From NCBI RefSeq assembly GCF_023028105.1, contig NZ_CP095491.1, forward strand, positions 2,728,001-2,792,000: a DNA stretch of 64,000 nucleotides. The letters run 5' to 3'. Position numbers and translations under genes: made by a program. The first letter of the stretch is position 1, and every line of letters begins with the position of its first letter. Shown one piece after another: positions 26,345-34,620 of this stretch. Source of the stretch: Halosolutus gelatinilyticus. Its GTDB lineage: Archaea > Halobacteriota > Halobacteria > Halobacteriales > Natrialbaceae. The notes under the pieces are model-generated. The model was not told where the DNA came from, did not search any database, and saw nothing but the letters and a program-made list of their open reading frames with translations.

Positions 26345-29300
26345 ATGGCTGAACGAGACGCGCTCGACGGCACCGGCGCGGCGTCGGACGACGAAGCGGC
26401 CGAGAGCCGGGATGCCCACGGCGACATCGAGGAGATCCGACCCCGAGGCACCCAACCCGACGTCATCGAGGCGGCGGACGATCGGATCATCGTCTCGGCC
26501 GGCGCCGGCACCGGGAAGACCCAGACGATGGCCTGGCGGATCGAGGCCGCGATCGAGGGCGACACCGCGCCCGATCGGATCCTCGTGCTGACGTTCGCGA
26601 ACAAGGCGGCCCACTCCATCCAGGACGACCTGGGCGACCTGCTCGACGACGGTCGAGGGTACGACGTCGACGCCTACACCTACCACTCCTTTTGCCACCG
26701 CCTGCTCGCCGAGTACGCCTACTACTTCGACCTCGACCCCGAGTTCGACCTCGTCACCGAGGACGAGCGCCGCGCGATCATCCAGTCGATCGTCGACGAC
26801 CTCGAGTACCGGTTCGTCGAGCCGATCGACGCCCGGACCGGCGACGATCGGGTGGAACGCGACCTCGTCGACTTCATCGAGGAACTCAAACGGTCGGGAA
26901 TCGATCCCGACGAGGTCGACGCGATCCTCCCCGAGACGGAAACGATCGCCGCCCTGTCGGAACTGGCGAGGCAACTTCGCGACCTAGGAATCCGGCTCTT
27001 CGACACCGATCGCAACCCGGCTCTGAAGGACGATCCGCTGGCCTTCGAGCGCCGGTTCGACGCCTACCGGCGAGTGCTCCGCCACCAGCGATCGAGACTC
27101 GAGGACGGAACGCCGATCGAGGCCGACGTCGCGGGCTACCTGGGATCGATGCTCGAACTGGTCGACGAGGTCGAGGGGCTGTTGCTCGACGGCGCTTCGA
27201 GCTGGTACGAGCGGTTCGTGCCGCAGGCGCTGTTCGCCGGCACCGTCCCGTCGTTCTTCGCGGACACGCATCAGACGCCGATCGGCCGTCTCGTCGCCTA
27301 CGTCGAGCTCCTCCAGGAAGCCCACGACTTCCTGCCGGGCTATCGCGCCTACGAGCGAACCCTGCGCGGCGAGGGCGCCTACCGGTCGATGCTGGATTAC
27401 GACGACCTCATCGGGTTCGCGACGGACTTACTCGACGACGACGGGGTTCGCGAGGAACTCGTCGGCCAGTGGGACGCGATTCTCTGCGACGAGTTCCAGG
27501 ACACCGACGGCGCGCAACTCGAGTTCATCACCCGGCTGGCCGCCGAGTCGGAGCTGTTCGTCATCGGCGACGCGGACCAGGCCATCTACGAGTGGCGGGG
27601 TGCCCACCCCGAGAACATGGCCCGGATCACCGACGAACTCGACGACTTCGCGTCGTACAATCTCGACCTCAACTTCCGATCGCCGGACGCCGTCCTGGAC
27701 CTCGCGGCCGAGCTGCCGGCCGACACGCACGGCCTCGACGCGCACAAGGACGACGTCGAGAACGCCGTCGTCAGGGTCGACGCCGCGGACGACGAGGACG
27801 AGCAGGCGACGCAGGTGAGCACGGCCATCTCCAAGCTGATCAAGGGCGAGTTCTCGTCGATCGACCGGGCCGACCTGGGCGACGTCGCGGTGCTCGTGCG
27901 GACGAACCGGCAGGCGAACCTGGTCGCGAGCCACCTCGACGAGGCCTGTCTCCCCTACGAGCTGCCCCACGACGCGGGCGGCGACGTGTCGCCGGGAATC
28001 GAGACGGTGCTCGCCTACCTGCGGGTGCTGGTCGACCCGCACGACGACGTCAGCCTCAACCGCGTGCTCGCGGTGTTCTACCGGTTCTCGGCGGCCGATC
28101 TGGATCGTCTCAACCGCGGCCCCGGAAGCGCGTACGACGAACTCACCGATCGACCCGCGAGCGAGTTCGACGCCCCCGATCGCGTCGGGCGGGCGCGATC
28201 GCACGTCGAGGAACTGCGCGAGGTTCGGCGCAGCCGCTCGATCTCGGAGCTGTACGCCGAACTCACGTCAACGACGAACTTCGAGTGGTTTCTCACCGCC
28301 GACGAGCGACGCGACCTCGCGGCGATCGAGCGGCTGATCGAGACGTTCGACGAGGGCCGGGTCACGCAGTCGACGCTCACGGAGGCGTTCGTCTCGTACG
28401 TCGAACTGCAGGGCGACCTCGCCGGCAGGGATCGCGGCGGGACGATCGAGACGGCCGAGAAGGCCGCGGACAAGATCAACGTCATGACGATCTTCCAGGC
28501 CAAGGGCCTGGAGTTCGACGTCGTCCTCCTGCCGTTTTTGAGCGCGGACGACTGGCCGCCGCTCCCGCCTGGCCGGTTCCCGAATCCCTACGCGAAGTCG
28601 ACCCACTCGTTCGCGGCGATCGCTGACCTCGTCGAGGGCGATCGCGCGACCTCGCTGCGGACCGACCTCTCGGCCAGGGAGGTCCCCGAGGAGTGGCGCA
28701 TCCTCCACGTCGGAATCACCCGCGCTCGGGAGCGGCTGTTCCTGTTCGGCCGCAACCCGGCGGATCCCGACGTCCCCGCGGCCCAACTGGATGGCTACCT
28801 CCCCGACGAGATCGAGTGGAGCGTCCGCGGGCCCCACATGGACGTCTGGGAGCGGATCACCGACGCCTACGAGACGCTCGACGATCGGTTCACGACCGAT
28901 CTCACCGATCCGATCGACGCCGGGCTGGACCGCGACTCCGTCTCGCTGCAGTACTTCCAAGATCCGATCTCGCTGGACGCGGCGATCGACGAGGCGCTGG
29001 ACCTGGCGAGCCAGCTTCGGGCGGGGACGCTCTCCGGAACCGATCCCGAGGCGATCGGCGTCCGGACCGACCCGACGCGAGACCTCGAGCGGCGGCTCGA
29101 ACGGCGCCACAGCCACAGTTCGATCGAGACCGTGACGGGCTGCGAGCGGCGCCACGTCCTCGATCACGTTCTCTACGCGTTCGAGGATCCGCTCGCCTAC
29201 AGCGTGCCCGACTCGCCCGACGCGACCGGGCCGACGCCGACCGCGGTCGGGACGCTCTTCCACGCCGTCGCGGAGGAGGCGTTTTGGCGCAGCTACGAGA

Positions 29301-29848
29301 GCCGGGACCAGTGGGCCGCCGCCTGCGAGCGGCTCGGTCGCGCGCACGGAACGACGGACGCGATCGACGAGGCGAAGCGGTGCGTCGACCGGTACTTCGA
29401 GACCGCCGCCGCCGACTGGGAGTCGGTCGGGGCGGAGATCCCGTTCGAACTCGACCCGAACGAGTCGGGCGTCTCCGGGACGATCGTCGGCGAGATCGAC
29501 GCGATCGCGCGCGATCTCGACGGCACCGTCGTCGTCCTCGACTACAAAACCGGGAGCCGGCGGATGGCCCCGGAGGAGAGTTCGCAGCTCCTGCTGTACC
29601 TGCTCGCCGCCCGGCGGACGCTCTCGGTGCCGATCGAGGCGGCCGGGTACGTGTACGTCGGCGAGGCCGGCCCCGACGTGCAGCTAGCCGACGCCGAGCA
29701 GTTGCTCGACGCGCGTCCCGCGCTGGACCGCGCCCTTCGGACCGCGGACGAGAGTCAGTTCGGGGACGATAGCGACGGGAGACACTGTTACGACTGTCCG
29801 CACAAGTCACTCGGCTGCGCCTCCGACGAGTTCTACGGGCGCGAGTGA
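26345..29848 (+). CDS. UvrD/AddA-like helicase fused to PD-(D/E)XK nuclease with four-cysteine cluster (subunit 3)
   Basis: The 1167-aa protein is a superfamily 1A helicase: Walker A AGAGTGKT with Lys58, Walker B ILCDEFQD with Asp382/Glu383, motif III VIGDADQAIYEWRGAHP, motif V FQAKGLEFDVVLLPF and motif VI RILHVGITRARERLFLFG. From about residue 925 comes a RecB-type nuclease: Cys933, GEIDAI with Asp1052, VLDYKTG with Asp1066 and Lys1068, and the closing Cys1148, Cys1151 and Cys1158. Both ATPase and nuclease sites look intact. It is the third gene of the operon, with no gap from subunit 2. The expected role is processing double-strand ends for recombination or degrading foreign DNA. Confidence 0.92.
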   Translation: MAERDALDGTGAASDDEAAESRDAHGDIEEIRPRGTQPDVIEAADDRIIVSAGAGTGKTQTMAWRIEAAIEGDTAPDRILVLTFANKAAHSIQDDLGDLLDDGRGYDVDAYTYHSFCHRLLAEYAYYFDLDPEFDLVTEDERRAIIQSIVDDLEYRFVEPIDARTGDDRVERDLVDFIEELKRSGIDPDEVDAILPETETIAALSELARQLRDLGIRLFDTDRNPALKDDPLAFERRFDAYRRVLRHQRSRLEDGTPIEADVAGYLGSMLELVDEVEGLLLDGASSWYERFVPQALFAGTVPSFFADTHQTPIGRLVAYVELLQEAHDFLPGYRAYERTLRGEGAYRSMLDYDDLIGFATDLLDDDGVREELVGQWDAILCDEFQDTDGAQLEFITRLAAESELFVIGDADQAIYEWRGAHPENMARITDELDDFASYNLDLNFRSPDAVLDLAAELPADTHGLDAHKDDVENAVVRVDAADDEDEQATQVSTAISKLIKGEFSSIDRADLGDVAVLVRTNRQANLVASHLDEACLPYELPHDAGGDVSPGIETVLAYLRVLVDPHDDVSLNRVLAVFYRFSAADLDRLNRGPGSAYDELTDRPASEFDAPDRVGRARSHVEELREVRRSRSISELYAELTSTTNFEWFLTADERRDLAAIERLIETFDEGRVTQSTLTEAFVSYVELQGDLAGRDRGGTIETAEKAADKINVMTIFQAKGLEFDVVLLPFLSADDWPPLPPGRFPNPYAKSTHSFAAIADLVEGDRATSLRTDLSAREVPEEWRILHVGITRARERLFLFGRNPADPDVPAAQLDGYLPDEIEWSVRGPHMDVWERITDAYETLDDRFTTDLTDPIDAGLDRDSVSLQYFQDPISLDAAIDEALDLASQLRAGTLSGTDPEAIGVRTDPTRDLERRLERRHSHSSIETVTGCERRHVLDHVLYAFEDPLAYSVPDSPDATGPTPTAVGTLFHAVAEEAFWRSYESRDQWAAACERLGRAHGTTDAIDEAKRCVDRYFETAAADWESVGAEIPFELDPNESGVSGTIVGEIDAIARDLDGTVVVLDYKTGSRRMAPEESSQLLLYLLAARRTLSVPIEAAGYVYVGEAGPDVQLADAEQLLDARPALDRALRTADESQFGDDSDGRHCYDCPHKSLGCASDEFYGRE

Positions 29849-29916
29849 TCGCTTCGCGACGCCGGGGGCGCCGGGGGCACTGGCGATCGCGGCTCCCGCT
29901 CTCGCGTCTGCCGCTA

Positions 29917-30125
29917 CTACTTCCGCGTCCGCCACTCCTCGCGCAACAGGCCGTACCAGTACAGGTCGTGGTAGTCGCCGCGGAACCACGTCGCCTGCTG
30001 GAGCGTCCCCTTGCGCTCGAACCCCAGCGATTCCAGCAGCCCTGTGGAGGCCTCGTTGAAGCTCCCGCAGTGGGCGCTCACCCGACGGAGGTTCACGACG
30101 GGGCGATTGCCTCGGAGTACGATCG
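29917..30125 (-). pseudogene. 3' remnant of a GNAT N-acetyltransferase gene
   Basis: On the minus strand an open frame without a start codon ends in TAG at 29917-29919 and reads NEASTGLLESLGFERKG, then TWFRGDYHDLYWYGLLREEW and RTRK. This is the C-terminal third of a RimJ/RimL-type acetyltransferase (N.AS..LLE.LGF..EG motif). Upstream, similarity ends near 30125 where the island sequence begins, about 60 bases from the end of the nuclease gene. The front two thirds of the gene are missing. This marks a junction where foreign DNA replaced or displaced the chromosomal gene. Confidence 0.8.
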
Positions 30126-30186
30126 GATCGCCGGGTCACGCCGTCGATCGCTTCTCTGTCGGGGATGGGGCGACGCTTCGTCGAAC

Positions 30187-31275
30187 TCAGTCCTCGATGG
30201 TGAGTTTCGACCCGACAGTTTTACTCTCCCGATCACCACCCCTCACATCGCTGTTCCGAAGGTCGCTCAGTGAACGTCCCTCGAACCCCGGATGGCACCA
30301 GAATTTGTATCCGTTTAGCGCGTCGTCCCGGTCCCGTCCAACGAGTTCGTGCAGGAGTTCCTTCGTTAGACCGGTGAACGAGTACACGTTCTCGTCGTGG
30401 TCCCACCGGGCGTTGTCGCTTCGACCGGTATCACCCGTGACGGTGGCCCACCAGAAGTCATCGTCCTCCGACCACTCGAGATCTGCTCCTTCCGGCACAC
30501 GTTCGGGATCGAAATACACCTTCTCGCCGGGTTTCAGCACCTCGCGCTCGAGCAGAACGTTGATGGCCGCAGGTCGGCGCGACGTCTTCCGTTGTTTTTC
30601 TTGTTTCTCCCGGCGCTTCGTCATGTATTCCTCGGCCTCGGCAACCGGAATGACCTGCTGGCTGTTGAGGAGAACTCGACCCTGGTGTTCGTAGGCTTCG
30701 ATCCTCGTACAGGTGATGTCCATTCCGTACTCCTCGATTAGCCACATCACGGGAGCCGTGATTTCAGTCCCGAACCGACCCGCCGCCAGTAAGAGACGAG
30801 GCTTCTGATCGAGTTCGAACTCGGCCCACCCATCACTCGTCAGAACGATCTTTTCCTCCCCTCCCTCGAGAAAATCGACGAAGGTCTGTCCGACTTCTTC
30901 GGGCGTCAGCTCCTCTTCGTTCCGTTCGCTCCAGAACTCGCGGTAGTCCTTTTGGATGTTTTCGGCGGTCAGCGTCGCGCAGTAGCTTGCGTACTTGATG
31001 GCCTGAAGGTCCGTGGTTCGGTCAGCTCTATCGCGTTTGAGCTCGATGACGACCAGCGTTCCCGTCCGGTCGAGGGCGAGAATATCGAGCCGATCCAGCG
31101 TGTCTTCGAAGTTGGCGTACTCGGACGTGATAACCAGCAGGTCGTCGCCCAGGATTCGAGGTTGCTCGATCGCCCATTCTTGGAGATCCTGGCGCTCCAG
31201 TATCCCCAACTCGGACAACGCCTGCTCCTCGATCCCCTCGAGAACGTCGTTTTCATCGTCGATACTGAATATCAT
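30187..31275 (-). CDS. NucS-like PD-(D/E)XK nuclease with RAMA-like C-terminal domain
   Basis: The 362-aa protein has an N-terminal DUF91/NucS-type nuclease: a helix QEWAIEQPRILGDDLLVI (about 32-49), then DRLDILALDRTGTLVVIELK with Asp64, Glu78 and Lys80 as the D-x13-ExK core. A middle helical region with a basic stretch (TKRREKQEKQRKTSRRP) leads to a C-terminal domain (about 240-345) ending NGYKFWCHPGFEGRSLSDLR, which resembles the RAMA domain found beside restriction and modification enzymes. It lies on an island right after a broken chromosomal gene. I infer a defence or DNA-repair nuclease; methylation-directed cutting is a possibility, not shown. Confidence 0.75.
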   Translation of the reverse strand: MIFSIDDENDVLEGIEEQALSELGILERQDLQEWAIEQPRILGDDLLVITSEYANFEDTLDRLDILALDRTGTLVVIELKRDRADRTTDLQAIKYASYCATLTAENIQKDYREFWSERNEEELTPEEVGQTFVDFLEGGEEKIVLTSDGWAEFELDQKPRLLLAAGRFGTEITAPVMWLIEEYGMDITCTRIEAYEHQGRVLLNSQQVIPVAEAEEYMTKRREKQEKQRKTSRRPAAINVLLEREVLKPGEKVYFDPERVPEGADLEWSEDDDFWWATVTGDTGRSDNARWDHDENVYSFTGLTKELLHELVGRDRDDALNGYKFWCHPGFEGRSLSDLRNSDVRGGDRESKTVGSKLTIED

Positions 31276-31291
31276 GTGAGACAGTCATTCG

Positions 31292-32092
31292 TCAGGGATC
31301 AAACTTCTTTCTCTGACTACTCTGCCGGAACGCGCGTAGCAGAAGGCTACGAGACAGAACGGTCCCCTCGCCGCGTCCAGTATCCGTCTCGACGACCTCT
31401 CCAGGGAACGAGCTCACAGTTTGGCGAACAGAACAAACTGCTACAGTGGCCGACGATCCCGCGATCGACACGTTGTACTGATTAGAGGCGCGAGAGTTCG
31501 ATCCGCAGTCCCTAATAGGCGGTGGCTTCTCAGCGAAGCTGCACCGTTGCAGGATTTCGCGCTGACCCTGCGGGTAACAACTGTTCTTCTCGGGGTCGGC
31601 CACGATATCAAACTCCCTCTCGCGGGTGTCGTACGGCTGAATTTCTCCCGTCTGGAGTGCCATACTTTCTCCGAGGGGAGTAGCGATCCAGCACCGATCG
31701 TCCGTGCGGTTAATCGAGGTTTCGGCAGGGGACAAGTGAAGGCCAGTTGTGCTATTGAAATCCGAGAGAAAACAGCTCCACAGTCGCGTCCCACCAGAAT
31801 ACTGGAACGACTCTTCACCTACGTATTCGAGGGCGATCGAGATGCGGGGGGTGTGAACCATCGCTATCTCGATTACCGTTTCTGCCGTAATGTCGAACCC
31901 GATATCAGCGAGAAGTGCGATTTTCCCCTCCTCGGCGATCGGCTCTGGGACTGCTTCCGCCGAGTCGTACGCTCGGATGTCTACGGACTCGAGCACTGCA
32001 AGTACGTCGCTACCCGAAGTCTCGTGATTGCCGTCGCCCCCATCAGTTCGAAGCGTCTCACTGCCGGGGAAACGGGGCAGATCTCGGGTCAT
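31292..32092 (-). CDS. Hypothetical island protein
   Basis: The 266-aa open frame reads MTRDLPRFPGSETLRTDGGDGNHET, then SDVLAVLESVDIRAYDSAEAVPEPIAEEGKIALLADIGFDITAE and a segment with several strands (RISIALEYVGEESFQYSGG). No signal peptide, membrane helix or motif is recognised. The first 190 residues look protein-like (acidic, regular hydrophobic spacing); the last 70 are Ser/Arg-rich and less convincing, so the gene may be decayed at its 3' end. The opposite strand has a similar-length frame with an implausible composition, taken as a shadow. It is adjacent to the nuclease gene with a 16-base gap and may be co-transcribed upstream of it. Confidence 0.45.
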   Translation of the reverse strand: MTRDLPRFPGSETLRTDGGDGNHETSGSDVLAVLESVDIRAYDSAEAVPEPIAEEGKIALLADIGFDITAETVIEIAMVHTPRISIALEYVGEESFQYSGGTRLWSCFLSDFNSTTGLHLSPAETSINRTDDRCWIATPLGESMALQTGEIQPYDTREREFDIVADPEKNSCYPQGQREILQRCSFAEKPPPIRDCGSNSRASNQYNVSIAGSSATVAVCSVRQTVSSFPGEVVETDTGRGEGTVLSRSLLLRAFRQSSQRKKFDP

Positions 32093-32258
32093 AACGCGTA
32101 TTCAACTGTACGGAGGAGGGGTAATAACATGTCCGTCGGATACTGATTGTATCAGTTTAATCGGTACGGCGAGTATGATGTCTGCGAAGCCTATCTTCGA
32201 GGGCATCCGTCCCGTAGTATGTATAGAGCAAGTATCTATTATCAGATGGATATACTGT

Positions 32259-32582
32259 CTATCTTCTTTTCTCAACTCTAATACCGCCGCAACTTCGACA
32301 GGAAGAAATTTCAGCTGAGCTAGTTGTTCGATACTTCTCACCACAAGACTGACAGACGTGACTTATGGGTCCGTTTCGTCGAGTTCGATCGCGTTTGGTA
32401 GTTCGCGTCTCGTCCTCTACTTCGTCTCGTCCAACTAAGTAGTAAAGAATAACGCTGAGTATCCCGCCAAGAAGCGTTGCAAGCACCCAAAGAAACGTAC
32501 TCTGTGAGCTATTGACGCTCGCGTCCAGACCGATCCAAATAGCCAACACAACCCAGACAAATACTATCAGCCACTCCGGCAT
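32259..32582 (-). CDS. Small membrane protein with C-terminal zinc ribbon
   Basis: The 107-aa protein has two hydrophobic helices (residues about 4-19 and 29-49: WLIVFVWVVLAIWIGL and FLWVLATLLGGILSVILYYLV), a basic linker, and a zinc ribbon CQSCGEKYRTTSSAEISSCRSC with two CxxC knuckles. Such two-helix plus zinc-ribbon proteins are common and uncharacterised in haloarchaea. The gene is lower in GC than the chromosome around it. Confidence 0.72.
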   Translation of the reverse strand: MPEWLIVFVWVVLAIWIGLDASVNSSQSTFLWVLATLLGGILSVILYYLVGRDEVEDETRTTKRDRTRRNGPISHVCQSCGEKYRTTSSAEISSCRSCGGIRVEKRR

Positions 32583-32876
32583 AATCGACTATTCAAAACT
32601 CTCATGTGAATATTCTTGGGAAATGTCGGAATAGAAACTAGCCATCTTGCACAGTTTGTACACGTAGTTACCGCGAATGCTGGTCCATGGTCCTAATCTT
32701 TGGACGTAGGAGGTGTCTGTGAACCCGTCTTTGTGGTCACAAGGGCGTCCGCATTGCGACTGTAGCAAACATCTCAAATCATATCGAATAATGACGCCTG
32801 ATGGGAATTGCCGATGATAGGGAAAGTATGGAACTCCTCAAGAACCTATTTCAACCTCAGAAACATTTTTATTATT

Positions 32877-34157
32877 ATGCGAAGACTCGAACTCGTGATT
32901 CCCGCCGAGTACAAAAACGACGTAAGTCGCGTGCTCGATGAAGAGGAAGTCGGCTACACGGCGAGTGGGCCACTCGACGGCCCGGACGAGGCTGAACTCG
33001 TCACCATCTCATTTCCCGCCCCGGTGAACGCGGTCGAACCGATCCTCGATCGGCTCTGGGACTACGGCCTCGAGGATGACGACGCCTCAGTCGTCGTCCT
33101 CCCCGCAGAGAGCATCATCTCAAATCGGGCCGATGCGCTTCGATCCCGGTATTCAAGTTCGGCCGAGTCCGGAACGCGAATCGCACGTGAAGAACTCCTT
33201 GCCCGCGCTCAAAACCTCGTCCCGGGAATGGTCGTCTATTTCGTCATGTTGATCTTAAGCGTCGTTATCGCCGTCGCTGGGCTCGTCGCAAATTCAGTCG
33301 CGGTCGTCGTCGGCTCGATGGTCGTCGCACCGTTGATGGGACCGGCACTGGCGGCAAGCGTGGGTACGGTTGTCGGCGATCGTGAATTATTCGTTCGCGG
33401 TATCAGTATGCAGATATCTGGCGTGGTCGTTTCGGTAATCGTTGCGATCGGATTCGCGAGTCTGGTTCGATATATCCACATATTCCCGGTCGACCAGATA
33501 ATGACGATCGGTGAAATCTCGAGCCGGACGTCGCCGGACTTCCTCGCTCTTGTGGTGGCCATCGCCGCCGGTGCCGCGGGCGCCTACAGCCTCTCTACCG
33601 GCTCCTCGACGAGTCTCGTCGGCGTTGCCGTCGCCGCTGCGCTCGTACCGCCGCTGGGCGTCGTCGGAATCGGACTTGCGTGGGGGAGGCCGATGGTCTC
33701 CATCGGCGCGCTTATTCTGGTACTTGTTAATCTTCTCGCAATTAACCTCGTCGCTATCGCTGGCTTCTATTATCAAGGATACCGCCCACGCAACTGGTCT
33801 GAGATCGGTACCGTCAGGATTGCAGCTCGGAGACGGATCGCAGTCCTCGCGGTTTGTCTTCTCGTACTCTCGTCCTTTTTAGGAGTCGTCACGATTGGAG
33901 AACTTCGAGCGGCAACGATCAGGGAGGACGTTCGGGCCGACGTCACCGAGGTCATCGACAACCCAGCGTACGCCGACGCCAACTTAGTTGAGGTTCAGTT
34001 TATCAGTGACAATTCACTTCCGACTTCTCAGCCTGAACGCGTCGTCGTTACTGTTGGCCATCCCCCGGGGGAATCGTTTCCGGGCCTGCTCAATGACCTT
34101 CGCGACGCAGTCGACGACTCGATCGTGGTCGACCTCAACTTCGAACAGGAGGCCTGA
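32877..34157 (+). CDS. DUF389/TIGR00341 family membrane protein
   Basis: The 426-aa protein begins MRRLELVIPAEYKNDVSRVL, an N-terminal ferredoxin-like domain, followed by about eight hydrophobic helices (residues about 110-345), with the family signature NSVAVVVGSMVVAPLMGP and the later VGVAVAAALVPPLGVVGIGLA. The C-terminal 80 residues form a soluble domain. The function of DUF389 proteins is not established. The ATG at 32877 follows an AT-rich TATTATTATG stretch and is preferred over the ATG at 32808. Codon use is intermediate between island and chromosome. Confidence 0.85.
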   Translation: MRRLELVIPAEYKNDVSRVLDEEEVGYTASGPLDGPDEAELVTISFPAPVNAVEPILDRLWDYGLEDDDASVVVLPAESIISNRADALRSRYSSSAESGTRIAREELLARAQNLVPGMVVYFVMLILSVVIAVAGLVANSVAVVVGSMVVAPLMGPALAASVGTVVGDRELFVRGISMQISGVVVSVIVAIGFASLVRYIHIFPVDQIMTIGEISSRTSPDFLALVVAIAAGAAGAYSLSTGSSTSLVGVAVAAALVPPLGVVGIGLAWGRPMVSIGALILVLVNLLAINLVAIAGFYYQGYRPRNWSEIGTVRIAARRRIAVLAVCLLVLSSFLGVVTIGELRAATIREDVRADVTEVIDNPAYADANLVEVQFISDNSLPTSQPERVVVTVGHPPGESFPGLLNDLRDAVDDSIVVDLNFEQEA

Positions 34158-34242
34158 CGTGATAAGAGAGAAGCCGTGATACGAAACGAGTCGCTGACGA
34201 GGAGATGCTGCGACAGGCACTCCCCAATTGGGAGGGATCGAC

Positions 34243-34620
34243 ATGAGCCGCGATTTCGAACCGATCACGCTCCAGGAGGCGGTCGATCTCTACGTCGCGC
34301 ACCGAGAACTGGAGGTGAGCGCAAAGACGCTCCAGAACCACAAGTACCGGCTCAACGCCTTCGTCGAGTGGTGTAACGAGGTAGGGGATCGACAACCTCG
34401 ACGATCTCAGTGGGCGCGATCTCCATCGCTACTGCGTCCTGCGGCAGCAAGACGTGGACGTCGTCACCCTTCACGGGCAGCTGGCGACGCTCCGTGTGTT
34501 CCTCGAGTTTTGCGCGTCGATCGATGCCGTCGAACCGGGAATGCGCGAGCGCGTGAAGCTGCCCGACGTCGATCGCGACGACGAGCGCCGCGAGCAGGAC
34601 GTCGACGACCTGGTGATCAT
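34243..34620 (+). pseudogene. Tyrosine recombinase (integrase) remnant, frameshifted and truncated
   Basis: From the ATG at 34243, preceded by a good Shine-Dalgarno GGGAGG at 34230-34235, the frame reads MSRDFEPITLQEAVDLYVAH and LNAFVEWCNEVG, the SAM-like core-binding domain of haloarchaeal integrases. Within the G-run near 34383-34388 the frame is lost; one base less restores IDNLDDLSGRDLHRYCVLRQ and LVTLHGQLATLRVFLEF-type sequence in the next frame, which continues to about 34618. The catalytic domain with the R..HxxR..Y residues is absent: sequence of another gene on the opposite strand begins instead. The integrase is therefore dead by frameshift and by deletion. Confidence 0.82.

Noticed and set aside
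24638-26974. 778-codon minus-strand frame across the helicase-nuclease operon
   Set aside because: Antisense shadow with Arg/Val-rich composition; the plus-strand frames carry helicase and nuclease motifs and gene overlaps.
31421-32146. 241-codon plus-strand frame opposite the hypothetical island gene
   Set aside because: Residue composition and spacing look random; the minus-strand frame is more protein-like in its first 190 residues.
32589-32777. 62-codon minus-strand frame
   Set aside because: No motif, no start context, low complexity of pattern; the stretch is best seen as intergenic.
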